From assembly GCA_036170275.1 (NCBI GenBank), contig JAVHOU010000223.1, positions 13,531-77,530 of the forward strand: a stretch of 64,000 bases of DNA, in the 5' to 3' direction. How positions within the stretch are numbered: the stretch's first letter is position 1; every line of letters begins with the position of its first letter. Shown piece by piece: positions 17,926 to 26,930 of this stretch. The translations under genes and the position numbers were made by a program. This DNA is from IGN3 sp036170275 (lineage in GTDB: Bacteria; Bacteroidota; Ignavibacteria; Ignavibacteriales; Ignavibacteriaceae). A model generated the notes under the pieces. It made no database searches. It was not told where the DNA came from and worked only from the letters and a program-made list of their open reading frames with translations.

Positions 17926-18429
17926 ATGGAAACATTTACTTACTCAGTTTTCTGGAAATTTATTTACCGATACGGCAACTTTGTAATTACTCCTTTGCTG
18001 CTTTTATATATTTTACCAATCGCATTAAACTTAGATAAAAACTTAATTTTAATTGTTCCTTTTATTATTGCGCTTTTTCTTTTTTATTACATCAACAAAG
18101 CATACTTTAATTTTTATAAGCTCGTTCCAAATAAGATTGAAATAGATGATGAAAAAATTATTTGCTCGGAATTTCTTTTCAAAGATAAAATGGTTATGAT
18201 TTTATTTGAAGATATTAAATCACTATCCGGTGGAATATTTAATGGGCGATTTCGTGGATTGATGAAAGTTTGCGATGGAAAAAATAAAATCTGCATCGGA
18301 TTTTTTGATAGGATTAATAATTCAACAAAACTTATTACCATAATTCTTAGCAAAGTTGATAAAACAATTTATGATCAAACTATTAAAAATATTCAATCGT
18401 TAAAAATTAAACCGGAATTGAAAAAATAA
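17926..18429 (+). CDS. Two-helix membrane protein, PH-like soluble part, function unknown
   Basis: 167 residues. Two hydrophobic helices (about 18-37 and 42-61) are followed by a roughly 100-residue soluble domain rich in beta-type sequence (NKIEIDDEKIICSEFLFKD, MVMILFEDIKSLSGG) that resembles bacterial PH-like domains of membrane proteins. The stop codon directly abuts the mnmA ATG, so the two genes are almost certainly one transcript. There is no clear Shine-Dalgarno. No function can be assigned from sequence. Confidence 0.7.
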   Translation: METFTYSVFWKFIYRYGNFVITPLLLLYILPIALNLDKNLILIVPFIIALFLFYYINKAYFNFYKLVPNKIEIDDEKIICSEFLFKDKMVMILFEDIKSLSGGIFNGRFRGLMKVCDGKNKICIGFFDRINNSTKLITIILSKVDKTIYDQTIKNIQSLKIKPELKK

Positions 18430-19479
18430 ATGAAAATTGCAGTTTTACTTTCCGGTGGAGTGGATAGTTCTGTTGCACTTCGACTGCTTAAAGATGAAGG
18501 GCACGATGTTACTGCGTTCTATTTAAAGATTTGGCTTCAGGATGAATTTTCATTTCTTGGCAACTGTCCCTGGGAAGAAGATCTTGAATTTGCAAGAGCT
18601 GTTTGTGATCAAGCTAAAGTTCCACTTGAAACAATTAATATGCAAACCGAGTATTGGGATTCAGTTGTATCTTATACTATCACAGAAATTAAAGAAGGCA
18701 GAACTCCTAATCCTGATATGTTGTGCAACAGGTTAATTAAATTCGGACAATTCATTAATAAAATTGATAACTCGTTTGAAAAAGTTGCTTCAGGTCATTA
18801 TGCTCGAGTTGAAAATCTAAACGATAAATTTGTTTTAAAAACTTCACCTGATCCGATAAAAGATCAAACATACTTTCTTGCCTATCTTACTCAAATGCAA
18901 TTAAGCAGGGCATTATTTCCAATCGGAACTTATAAAAAAAAACAGATAAGAGAACTCGCAAAAAAATATGATTTGCCAAACATGAATCGTAAAGACAGTC
19001 AGGGGATTTGTTTCCTTGGTAAAATTAAGTTTACTGATTTTATTAAACACCATCTTGGCGAACTTGAAGGAGATATAATTGATATCGATAGCAATAAGAT
19101 TATGGGTAAACATAAGGGATATTATTTTTATACAATTGGTCAGCGCTCGGGATTACGCTTAGGCGGCGGTCCGTGGTATGTTGTTAAGAAAGATATTAAT
19201 AAAAATATTATTTATATCTCACGAGAGAATTTAATTGAACGTGCGAGAAAAGAATTTATTGTTGGCAAATTTAATTGGATAAGTGATCAGAAATTTTCTA
19301 ATAAAAATCTGAAAGTTAAAATCAGGCACGGCGAAAGATTTTTTAATTGTACCTTGGAAATTGAAGATGATAAAGGTTTTGTAAAATTAGAAAAAGAAGA
19401 TCTTGGTATTGCTGCAGGACAATTTGCTGTTTTTTATAACGATGATATTTGTTTAGGTGGCAGTGTGATATTGGAATAA
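18430..19479 (+). CDS. mnmA: tRNA-specific 2-thiouridylase
   Basis: 349 residues. The PP-loop LLSGGVDSSVA at 6-16 binds ATP. The two catalytic cysteines are Cys99 in NPDMLCN and Cys194 in SQGICFLG. The central motif SGHYAR and the C-terminal beta-barrel (RSGLRLGGGPWYVV onwards) match the family. MnmA activates and thiolates U34 of the Lys, Glu and Gln tRNAs, taking sulphur from a relay. It starts on the base after the stop of the upstream membrane-protein gene. Confidence 0.96.
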   Translation: MKIAVLLSGGVDSSVALRLLKDEGHDVTAFYLKIWLQDEFSFLGNCPWEEDLEFARAVCDQAKVPLETINMQTEYWDSVVSYTITEIKEGRTPNPDMLCNRLIKFGQFINKIDNSFEKVASGHYARVENLNDKFVLKTSPDPIKDQTYFLAYLTQMQLSRALFPIGTYKKKQIRELAKKYDLPNMNRKDSQGICFLGKIKFTDFIKHHLGELEGDIIDIDSNKIMGKHKGYYFYTIGQRSGLRLGGGPWYVVKKDINKNIIYISRENLIERARKEFIVGKFNWISDQKFSNKNLKVKIRHGERFFNCTLEIEDDKGFVKLEKEDLGIAAGQFAVFYNDDICLGGSVILE

Positions 19480-19511
19480 AATTTCCACACCCCAAAATTC
19501 AAATCATTTTA

Positions 19512-19727
19512 TTACGAAGTTGATGTAGAAAAAAGAATTTGGCTGAGATGGTCAGCATTTAAGTATTTTTCTTTGGTCATCTTAATTAAGTTTTTACATT
19601 CTACACATATATAAACATATCTAACACCAATTACGGAATCAAGTTTTGCAACCCAAATTTCCGAGATGGCTCTATTACATATCGGACACGTTGTACTTAT
19701 TTGGATTTGTTCAATTTCTTTTGTCAT
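19512..19727 (-). CDS. Small zinc-ribbon protein
   Basis: 71 residues with two Cys pairs, CPIC (about 15-18) and CVEC (about 42-45), spaced as in a zinc ribbon; the rest is hydrophilic. No enzymatic motif. It lies convergent to mnmA and close downstream of the serine protease gene (67-base gap). Such small zinc-ribbon proteins are often nucleic-acid or protein binding, but nothing specific can be said. Confidence 0.6.
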   Translation of the reverse strand: MTKEIEQIQISTTCPICNRAISEIWVAKLDSVIGVRYVYICVECKNLIKMTKEKYLNADHLSQILFSTSTS

Positions 19728-19793
19728 TCAAGCTCTCAATACACCTACAGACAATTAAGTAAATTAAAAAGTTACTGGATGACACAAATAATT

Positions 19794-20834
19794 TTATTGA
19801 AAAATGTAAAATCCTCTATCATTAAGATAAGGTTTATTTTGAATAAGAAAAGTCATTATACTTTCAATAGGAATAATTTTTGCGATTCCATATTTGATAG
19901 AAGAATGTTTTCTTACAAATAAATTACCTTTATACGGTACAACAGGATTATATGTTGTTTTATCTTTTAAAGTTTCTGGATAAATAAAACTTTCATCATC
20001 CTCAGGCACCCACTGTACCATTCCAATCAATTCAAAATTAGGAACACCATCACGAATTGCAAGAACAAGTCCGCCGCTAAAACCCGGATTGATAACAGCA
20101 TCTACAAGAAATGATCCGCTTTCATCGCGCCTAGGACCGCTTACAATTGCTTTTGTAATTATCTTATAATTTAAAGGATATCCAAAAAGATAAACAAAAG
20201 TTCCCCATTCAACTTCCTTTGCTTTACCAATTGGATATTTAAATGCGGGCAAATTAACTTTTGTTGGTGCATCATATTTTCTGCCCAGCACCGCAATATC
20301 TAAGCGATCATCTTTAACAATTATATCTACATGACTTCCTTCGGGAAAACCTGCAGCATAAATAACTTGTTTTTCTTTTATGGAAATTGATTCAATATAA
20401 TTTGTTGCTTTACCTTTTTCATCAAGTCTATAAGCAACAATGGTATCCGGAAATGTAACAGTGTGGGCACAAGTTAACAATGCGATGTTTCCATTTTCGG
20501 AATAAACAGTAACGGCGGTGCCCGCAGATGAATTATCAGCCAAAGCTTCTGATACAGTAATTTTGTTGAGTTGTTTTCCTTCGATATCCTTTAATATATA
20601 TCTGCTGTTTTCATCAAAAATATAAATTTTATAAAATGCAGTAGAATTAACCCTTTGAATTGTTTCAATAATTTTTGTTAATTCCTCTGAAGTAGATTTG
20701 TATGGAAATTCACTGTCATACTTTCCATCTCTTAATGTTGGATATATAGTCTCGTATGAAACTGATGAGCAGTTATAAAAAACAATAGGGGATATCAGTA
20801 AACAGAGAATTAATACTAATTCTTTCTTTTCCAT
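19794..20834 (-). CDS. Trypsin-like serine protease, lipoprotein
   Basis: 346 residues. The signal sequence carries a lipobox (VFYNC, Cys22). A chymotrypsin-like triad is visible: His124 in TCAHTV, Asp179 in RLDIAVL and Ser253 in NPGFSGG. There is no PDZ domain, which distinguishes it from DegP/HtrA. The protein is probably anchored in the cell envelope and faces the periplasm or exterior. The gene reads alone, with the zinc-ribbon gene downstream. The 130-base upstream gap contains a short GC-rich repeat fragment near 20883-20920. Confidence 0.85.
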   Translation of the reverse strand: MEKKELVLILCLLISPIVFYNCSSVSYETIYPTLRDGKYDSEFPYKSTSEELTKIIETIQRVNSTAFYKIYIFDENSRYILKDIEGKQLNKITVSEALADNSSAGTAVTVYSENGNIALLTCAHTVTFPDTIVAYRLDEKGKATNYIESISIKEKQVIYAAGFPEGSHVDIIVKDDRLDIAVLGRKYDAPTKVNLPAFKYPIGKAKEVEWGTFVYLFGYPLNYKIITKAIVSGPRRDESGSFLVDAVINPGFSGGLVLAIRDGVPNFELIGMVQWVPEDDESFIYPETLKDKTTYNPVVPYKGNLFVRKHSSIKYGIAKIIPIESIMTFLIQNKPYLNDRGFYIFQ

Positions 20835-20964
20835 TTATATATCCTCTTATAATTATTTTATTAATATTCTATTTTCGTAAAACAGTCTGCCTCGCCGGAT
20901 AAGCCTGCTCTGCGATTTTTATAATAGTCTTACAAACTCTGAGTAAGGTGCATTAATAATTCTT

Positions 20965-22383
20965 TTACTCAATATGTTTTGTCTTGAATCCTTTCTGCAT
21001 CCAGCCGCGAGCAAGAAATAAACTAACACTACTTATCATTGCAATACATCCATAAATCAACCACATTTGTTGAGTATGCATTTGTGATGGTGCAACTCCT
21101 TCAGGAGCATAATGCATCAAGAACCAACCGGAGTATAAGCTTGTAACTACTTTTGTTAAGAACCACGGAAACTGTCCTATACCCATATAAATTCCTGTCA
21201 TTCCTTTAGGAGCAATTTCTGCAACCCACTGTAAAAATCTGGGCTGCCACATTGCTTCACCTATAGTCATCAAAATAAGATAAGCAAATACGTTAGTGAT
21301 ACTTGGTCCCAAGGCTAAAATAAAAGTTGGAAATGCCATAACAAATGTTCCATATATCATCATTTTATATGTATCACGCTTTACTGTTAAAGCTGCAACC
21401 ATAGGAGTTAGAATAAAAATTAAAATTGGATTGAAGTTTGTAAAGAACTCAAAGTTATCAGCAACTACGCCGGTAAATGCTCTTTTAAAATAGACGGGAA
21501 GTGTTAACCAATTATGTGCGAATAGTGTTTGAACAGGAATAAGAATAAAAATGAAAAACATAAACCGGTAATCTTTGATTGGAAAATTTTTCAGATAAAA
21601 CATTATTTTTTCTTTGGCTGATTTTTCATCCTCTGCTTTTTTATCTGCTTCAATCTTTTCTGCTGTTTCAGTGCTTACCTCCCGAATTGTTTTTTCTATA
21701 GTTTTTTTAGTGAGTATGATTGCTACAACAATAATTCCTAAAACAGTTAAGCCAACGTAAACCCACATTACGGCAAGAATGCCATCTTGTTCGGTTCCAA
21801 ACGCTTTTCGTATTGGTGGTGCAATAATTCCAGGTAAAAATCCACCAAGATTCATTATCGCATAAAGCATAGCATAACCCATAGCAGATGTTTTTTCGGT
21901 TGTAAATAGTTTTACTGCAGCATAGCAGGCAGGCTGGTAAATTCCATAACCAAGAATAATTCCAAATATTCCAAGCATCGCAACAAGATGAGCAGACGAC
22001 CATAAACCCGTATTGCTTGTGATGGTGGGTCCCAGTGTGAGAAATATTCTGCCGATTAACATAAAGACAAGTGAATAGAGTAAGGATTTTCTAACTCCTA
22101 TCCAGTCAACGGTTGCACCTAAAAAAAGCATGGCAAGAGTTATACCGGCAGTTTGAAATCCTACCATTTGTCCTGCACTAATATCATCAAGCTTTATAAA
22201 ATCAGTAAAGTAAATAACTAAGTAGCCAACTATGCCAAAGTAAGTTATTCCTTCAAGAAGATAAGAAAGGTTAATGCCCCAAATTGCACGTGATGATTTG
22301 AATAGATCTTTAAATGGTTGAGTAATCTCTTTTAAAGTGCTTTTAAATATATTTTGATTGGGTTCAGGAGTGTCGTTCGCCAT
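20965..22383 (-). CDS. Major facilitator superfamily transporter
   Basis: 472 residues with about twelve hydrophobic helices and a charged central loop (residues about 230-260, TIEKTIREVSTETAEKIEADKKAEDEK split between the halves). The loop motif after helix 2, DWIGVRKS, is the MFS motif-A position. Overall sequence resembles the POT/peptide-like or nucleoside-like MFS branch, but no substrate residue can be identified. The next gene upstream (22500-23438) is 116 bases away on the same strand. Substrate unknown. Confidence 0.85.
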   Translation of the reverse strand: MANDTPEPNQNIFKSTLKEITQPFKDLFKSSRAIWGINLSYLLEGITYFGIVGYLVIYFTDFIKLDDISAGQMVGFQTAGITLAMLFLGATVDWIGVRKSLLYSLVFMLIGRIFLTLGPTITSNTGLWSSAHLVAMLGIFGIILGYGIYQPACYAAVKLFTTEKTSAMGYAMLYAIMNLGGFLPGIIAPPIRKAFGTEQDGILAVMWVYVGLTVLGIIVVAIILTKKTIEKTIREVSTETAEKIEADKKAEDEKSAKEKIMFYLKNFPIKDYRFMFFIFILIPVQTLFAHNWLTLPVYFKRAFTGVVADNFEFFTNFNPILIFILTPMVAALTVKRDTYKMMIYGTFVMAFPTFILALGPSITNVFAYLILMTIGEAMWQPRFLQWVAEIAPKGMTGIYMGIGQFPWFLTKVVTSLYSGWFLMHYAPEGVAPSQMHTQQMWLIYGCIAMISSVSLFLARGWMQKGFKTKHIE

Positions 22384-22499
22384 TTTCTATCCTGTATTTT
22401 AAATTTTTTGTTGATGAATATTTGTTTAAAGAAAAATAAGAAATTCAAAATTCGGGACTAATCTAATAAAATTAAAAATTAAACTATACCAACAATTAT

Positions 22500-23438
22500 T
22501 TATTGTTCTTTACTAATATGATTAAGATTTTTCATCAATCCTCGTTGTTCCAAACCTCTTAATCCCTGTAAACCACCGGAGTGAATTGCAACAATTACAG
22601 AATGTTTTGGAAAAAAATCTTTTTGGTTAAGATCAAAAATCCCTAACAACATTTTGCCCGTGTAAATTGGCTCTATTTCTATATTGTGTTGATCTTTAAA
22701 GTCATAACAAAAATTTATTAGCTCCTTTGATACTTTGGCGTATCCGCCAAAATGATAATCCAAATTGATATTCCAATTAGAAAGATTTTGCTTCCCGAAA
22801 CGTGATAAAAGATTTTTTATATTATCAGTTAAAAACTCTGCACCTTTTAAAGCAGAAAAACCAATCGCTTTAGCCTTAGAATCCAATCCTAAAATTAAAC
22901 CGGCTAATGTTCCCCCGGTTCCGCAAGCACAACAAACAAAATCAAATTGAATATTTATTCTTGGTATAATTTCGGCACATCCTTGTACCGCAAGATGATT
23001 CGATCCACCTTCAGGAATTAAATAAAATTTGCCATATTCTTTTTTTAGACGATCAATAATTTTTTCATCGTATTTATTTCTGTAAGATATTCTATCTAAA
23101 TAATAAAATTTCATTCCGCAGGATTGTGCAAAACTTAAAGTAGAATTAAGCGGCAGATGTTCTTCACCTCTTATTACACCAATGGTTTCAAATCCAAATT
23201 TTTTTCCTGCCGCAGCAGTTGAGTAAATATGATTTGAATAAGCACCGCCAAAAGTTAAAAGCTTATCATAACCAAGATTTCGTGCTTCAATTAAATTGTA
23301 CTTTAGTTTAAACCACTTATTGCCGGAAATATGCGGGTCAATTAAATCTTCTCTCTTTACAAAAAGTTTTATATTGCTGTTGTGCAACCTTGAATCTATG
23401 ATTTCAGTTAAAGGAGTTTCGGGATTTTCTGTAAACAT
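22500..23438 (-). CDS. PLP-dependent ACC deaminase / D-cysteine desulfhydrase-family enzyme
   Basis: 312 residues of the tryptophan-synthase-beta fold. The PLP lysine is probably Lys44 in SGNKWFKLKYN, aligned with the GNKxRKLEY motif of this family. The second signature GGAYSNHIYS and the glycine loop CGTGGTLAG are present. Members deaminate 1-aminocyclopropane-1-carboxylate or desulfhydrate D-cysteine; sequence alone does not choose between them, and the Bacteroidota forms are usually called D-cysteine desulfhydrase-like. The gene is transcribed on its own. Confidence 0.88.
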   Translation of the reverse strand: MFTENPETPLTEIIDSRLHNSNIKLFVKREDLIDPHISGNKWFKLKYNLIEARNLGYDKLLTFGGAYSNHIYSTAAAGKKFGFETIGVIRGEEHLPLNSTLSFAQSCGMKFYYLDRISYRNKYDEKIIDRLKKEYGKFYLIPEGGSNHLAVQGCAEIIPRINIQFDFVCCACGTGGTLAGLILGLDSKAKAIGFSALKGAEFLTDNIKNLLSRFGKQNLSNWNINLDYHFGGYAKVSKELINFCYDFKDQHNIEIEPIYTGKMLLGIFDLNQKDFFPKHSVIVAIHSGGLQGLRGLEQRGLMKNLNHISKEQ

Positions 23439-23659
23439 ATTTATAAGAATAAAATTACTTCTAAAATTATGGAATCAATTAGTGAAATCTGAATAAAAAA
23501 TAAAACACTTTAAAATAAAAGAAGAGAAGAAAAATCTTAATATTCTCTCTAAGTATTTCAAAGATGTGAGTAAATAATTAGTTAGATCAAATTAAAGTTA
23601 TTACTAATTGTTCAAATATTCTTTTTCTTATATTTAACACACATTTAATCTTAAATATT

Positions 23660-25102
23660 ATGAATTACATCTATCTGGGCGATTGCCACAATGTCTTAAA
23701 AAATGAAGTTGCAGATGAATCCGTTGATCTCATCTATATCGATCCACCCTTCAACAGCAAAAGAGATTACAATATATTTTTTGACAGTAAGGAAATTCAA
23801 ACGCAAAGAATTGCGTTTGAGGACACCTGGACACTTACAAATATTCAGGATTCGCTTGCTGAATTAAATACGATGCAAACCCATAACCTTTATAAACTCC
23901 TAATTACTTATGAAGAAGTTGCCCCGCACGCTTTCCCATATCTTGTAATGATGGGGCTAAGAATTTTCGAATTACATAGAGTACTAAAACCAACAGGTAG
24001 TTTTTATATCCATTGTGATCCAACAATGAGTCATTATTTAAAAACTGTTTGTGATGTGATTTTTAAACAAAAATATTTTAGAAATGAAATTGCTTGGTGT
24101 TATGAAACTGCTGGGAAGAGCAAGAAAAACTTTTCAAAGAAACACGATATAATTTTTTGGTATTCAAAAAGTGATGAATACCTTTTTAATGCTCATGATG
24201 TAGCAATACCACGAAAAGCTAATAAACATATGAGAATGGGTTTTGATGAAAATGGTAGAGAATATGAAGAAAAAACTGATAGGAAATCTGGAAAAAATTA
24301 TCGTTGGTATTTAGATGAAGGAAGATTACCGTTTGATTACTGGGTAGATATTCAAGCATTAAATCGAGAAGAAAAAGAGAGGCTCCACTATCCCACACAA
24401 AAACCAAAAGCATTATTAGAAAGAATAATAAAAGCAAGCAGTAACGAAGGTGATGTTGTATTAGATGCTTTTTGTGGTTGCGGTACTTCCATAGATGCAG
24501 CGGAAGGATTGCATCGTAAATGGATTGGAATCGATATTTCTCCAATTGCAATTTCACTTATCAAAAGAAGATTGAAAGATGCTTATAAAACTTCGCTAAG
24601 TAAATTTGAAGTACGTGGAGTTCCTGAAGATGAACCTTCAGCAATTCGCTTGTGGAATGAAAATCCTTTTGCTTTTCAGGACTGGTGGCTTACTGAATTT
24701 GAAGTATTCTCGACCACAGAAGGAACGAAGGGAGCTGATAAGGGTATTGATGGAATAGGACATTACTTAATTGGAGATAATGAAACAACAAGAGTGGCAT
24801 TCCAAGTTAAAGGTGGAAAAGTTCAATCGAAAGATATTAATGCACTTATCGGAGTTCTTTCAAAACATAAATGTGATCTTGGTATATTTTTAACAATTGA
24901 AACCCCTACAAAACCAATGTTAGAAACAGCAGCACAGCAAGGATTTATTAAATACCCGGGATTTCAATATCCAAAAATTCAAATACATACATTAAAAGAA
25001 TTCTTTGCAAATAAACGCCCAAAACTGCCGGCAACAAACATCACATTCAAAGCCGCTCAGTTTAAAGGGAAGAAAAATAAACAGATTGATTTGGGCATTT
25101 AA
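23660..25102 (+). CDS. Fused DNA methyltransferase and Mrr-like restriction endonuclease
   Basis: 480 residues. The N-terminal two thirds is a beta-class amino-methyltransferase (N6-adenine or N4-cytosine): motif IV DPPF at 28-31 precedes the SAM motif DAFCGCGTS at 269-277. The segment about 340-430 matches a Mrr-like PD-(D/E)XK endonuclease: GADKGIDG at 358-365 and QVKGG at 382-386, followed by the family's ALIGVL and LTIETPT motifs. One chain could therefore modify and cut, with no separate specificity subunit nearby. It marks the start of an accessory pocket ending near 27.4 kb. Recognition sequence unknown. Confidence 0.88.
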   Translation: MNYIYLGDCHNVLKNEVADESVDLIYIDPPFNSKRDYNIFFDSKEIQTQRIAFEDTWTLTNIQDSLAELNTMQTHNLYKLLITYEEVAPHAFPYLVMMGLRIFELHRVLKPTGSFYIHCDPTMSHYLKTVCDVIFKQKYFRNEIAWCYETAGKSKKNFSKKHDIIFWYSKSDEYLFNAHDVAIPRKANKHMRMGFDENGREYEEKTDRKSGKNYRWYLDEGRLPFDYWVDIQALNREEKERLHYPTQKPKALLERIIKASSNEGDVVLDAFCGCGTSIDAAEGLHRKWIGIDISPIAISLIKRRLKDAYKTSLSKFEVRGVPEDEPSAIRLWNENPFAFQDWWLTEFEVFSTTEGTKGADKGIDGIGHYLIGDNETTRVAFQVKGGKVQSKDINALIGVLSKHKCDLGIFLTIETPTKPMLETAAQQGFIKYPGFQYPKIQIHTLKEFFANKRPKLPATNITFKAAQFKGKKNKQIDLGI

Positions 25103-25155
25103 TCACGAGTTTTATAAGTAACAAGTGCGAAGACATTATCGGGTTGAAGCGCTTG

Positions 25156-26034
25156 CTATACACAAAACGCTAAATATTCTTTGCACAAATAAATAGAATA
25201 ATGATGGGCTTTAATTGCATCTTCAAGTTTAAAAGGAATATCTCCATATCTAACGCTTGCTTTGCACTGAATCGTACTAATTAAATCATCACCCACATTT
25301 GGAAATCCAATTAATTGAAGTGATTCAATTAGTTCTCGTAGTCTATGATTTTTATTAAAGGCAATTTTATTGCGTTGTAAAATTGATTTAAGAATTTTTT
25401 CAGTTGCTTGTAAAGAAGCCCATTTCGAGTGTCCTATATTAAATTGATTGTTCAATAAACTATCAACTGCATATTTGAAATCTTCTATTGCAGATTCACA
25501 CAAAACGTCTTTGTTTGATTCTTTTGATAGTAAGTCAAATAATTCAGAAGCAAAAGCGAATATTTGTAAAATATTACCCTCTTCTTCTGGTGATAGTTCA
25601 GATGATAAATCCCTTGTTAAATCTTCAACAAAACTAATAACATTTAGAAGCATTGTTCCATCTTCGACAGCATTTTGATTTAATTTAAACTTCCCATCAG
25701 AACATATAGCAGCCTTCCCAAATATTAGCGGTATTTTCATTTTATAAATAGAACCAGCAATAAATAATGCTACATATCCTTTAGAAAAATCTTTCTTTAC
25801 ACGATTACCATATTTTTTGTCGTACCAATCAGAAATAGTATGTGCAAGATTTACACTATCATATTTGTCATCGGATTTAAATAAACGAGAACCTCCAAAC
25901 ATTATTTGAACTTTATATTTGACCGCATATTTGTGGATTGCATTTAGAGATCGAGAATAAATTGGAATATTTTCTATTCTTTGCTCATTATCAATTTCTG
26001 AAATACGATTTTCAAACTCAGAATCTGTTAACAT
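25156..26034 (-). CDS. Protein with HEPN-like C-terminus, function unknown
   Basis: 292 residues from the ATG at 26034 (MLTDSEFENRISEID). The frame stays open to 26109, but those 25 codons run through an inverted repeat and are probably not translated. The first part is a mixed domain I do not recognise (YDSVNLAHTISDWYDKKYG). Residues about 205-285 resemble HEPN domains: ATEKILKSIL, then NHRLRELIESL. HEPN proteins are frequent in toxin-antitoxin and defence loci. It faces the methyltransferase-endonuclease gene tail to tail, 53 bases apart. Function remains unassigned. Confidence 0.65.
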   Translation of the reverse strand: MLTDSEFENRISEIDNEQRIENIPIYSRSLNAIHKYAVKYKVQIMFGGSRLFKSDDKYDSVNLAHTISDWYDKKYGNRVKKDFSKGYVALFIAGSIYKMKIPLIFGKAAICSDGKFKLNQNAVEDGTMLLNVISFVEDLTRDLSSELSPEEEGNILQIFAFASELFDLLSKESNKDVLCESAIEDFKYAVDSLLNNQFNIGHSKWASLQATEKILKSILQRNKIAFNKNHRLRELIESLQLIGFPNVGDDLISTIQCKASVRYGDIPFKLEDAIKAHHYSIYLCKEYLAFCV

Positions 26035-26049
26035 ACTTTTGTATATAAC

Positions 26050-26107
26050 GGCGTTGTGGCTAAGGCGCAGCCCCAGAACAAAAGTGCGGTACTGAAATGC
26101 CAACGCC
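26050..26107. repeat. Imperfect inverted repeat before the HEPN-like gene
   Basis: GGCGTTG-TGGC at 26050-26060 pairs with GCCAACGCC at 26099-26107 with one extra base in one arm, around a GC-rich loop. A bulged stem of about 58 bases next to a cassette-sized ORF recalls recombination-site folds of gene cassettes, though consensus core sites are missing. Confidence 0.5.
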
Positions 26108-26150
26108 AATAATTTATTAATTACTTCATTTACTTAACTACATTAAAAAA

Positions 26151-26236
26151 GCAACCTGCTTTTACAACCCAACTCTAAAATCTGTAAACTGTCGCAACGT
26201 TTAAAGCAGTCGGTTTTGAGTTACAGGTTATGTTGC
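26151..26236. repeat. Bulged 86-base hairpin between two accessory genes
   Basis: GCAACCTG at 26151-26158 pairs with CAGGTTATGTTGC at 26224-26236 with a bulge. Inside, AACTCTAAAA (about 26170-26179) pairs with TTTTGAGTT (about 26214-26222). It lies in the 296-base gap upstream of the HEPN-like gene. Structure only; no protein or RNA family recognised. Confidence 0.5.
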
Positions 26237-26330
26237 GTTTTGTATAATACTATTAATTATCTATGTCGTTATATTCTAATAAAAGCTAATTGTTAAACTT
26301 GTAAATATAATTTCGATTTCACCAAGTACT

Positions 26331-26930
26331 CTATTTCTTATATATGATGATGGTTGTATCTTTTATATCATCATGTCCAAATTCAGCATGATAATAGACA
26401 AATACCTTAAAAGGTAGATTAAGATGCTTCTCAAAAATTAATTCACATCTAAATAATGGAATTGAAGGGCTTGGGAGTACACTCACCGGGGGATTATATG
26501 CACTTTGATATGTAAAATATTCCTTATCATATGTAAATACTTTAAGAAATCCAGGAGGAGGCTCATTTCGTATCAATCCTTTGTTAGGTATTACTATTTT
26601 CATTTCATAAACATTTGCTGTAAGATCACCATTATTTTTTAATTTGATTGCACTAATTTCGAAAGTTGTATCATTAGGATCAATATCAAAACTAATTTCT
26701 AATTTAGGTTTTCTATTAATATTAGCAATTATATTATCAAACTTTTGAATTACCTTACTAAAATCATTTGTCGAACTATCAATATTTATTATGGTAACTA
26801 TTACTGTAAATAATATAACCAAATACTCTATTATGTTTTTTCGAATTATAAATTTTTCTTTATCTTTTCTATATAACCAGATACCATAGAAGAATAAAAA
26901 AACGAGAGGAATTAATGAAATTAATAACAT
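26331..26930 (-). CDS. Membrane-anchored protein, function unknown
   Basis: 199 residues. Two N-terminal hydrophobic helices (about 1-19 and 32-50, the latter EYLVILFTVIVTIINI) are followed by a soluble beta-rich domain (PKLEISFDIDPNDTTFEISAIKLKNNG) whose NNGD-TANVYEMKIV segment suggests an immunoglobulin-like fold. The start is supported by AAGGAGA about eight bases upstream. No motif gives a function. It lies in the accessory pocket, in the same direction as the HEPN-like gene and separated from it by hairpins. Confidence 0.65.
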   Translation of the reverse strand: MLLISLIPLVFLFFYGIWLYRKDKEKFIIRKNIIEYLVILFTVIVTIINIDSSTNDFSKVIQKFDNIIANINRKPKLEISFDIDPNDTTFEISAIKLKNNGDLTANVYEMKIVIPNKGLIRNEPPPGFLKVFTYDKEYFTYQSAYNPPVSVLPSPSIPLFRCELIFEKHLNLPFKVFVYYHAEFGHDDIKDTTIIIYKK

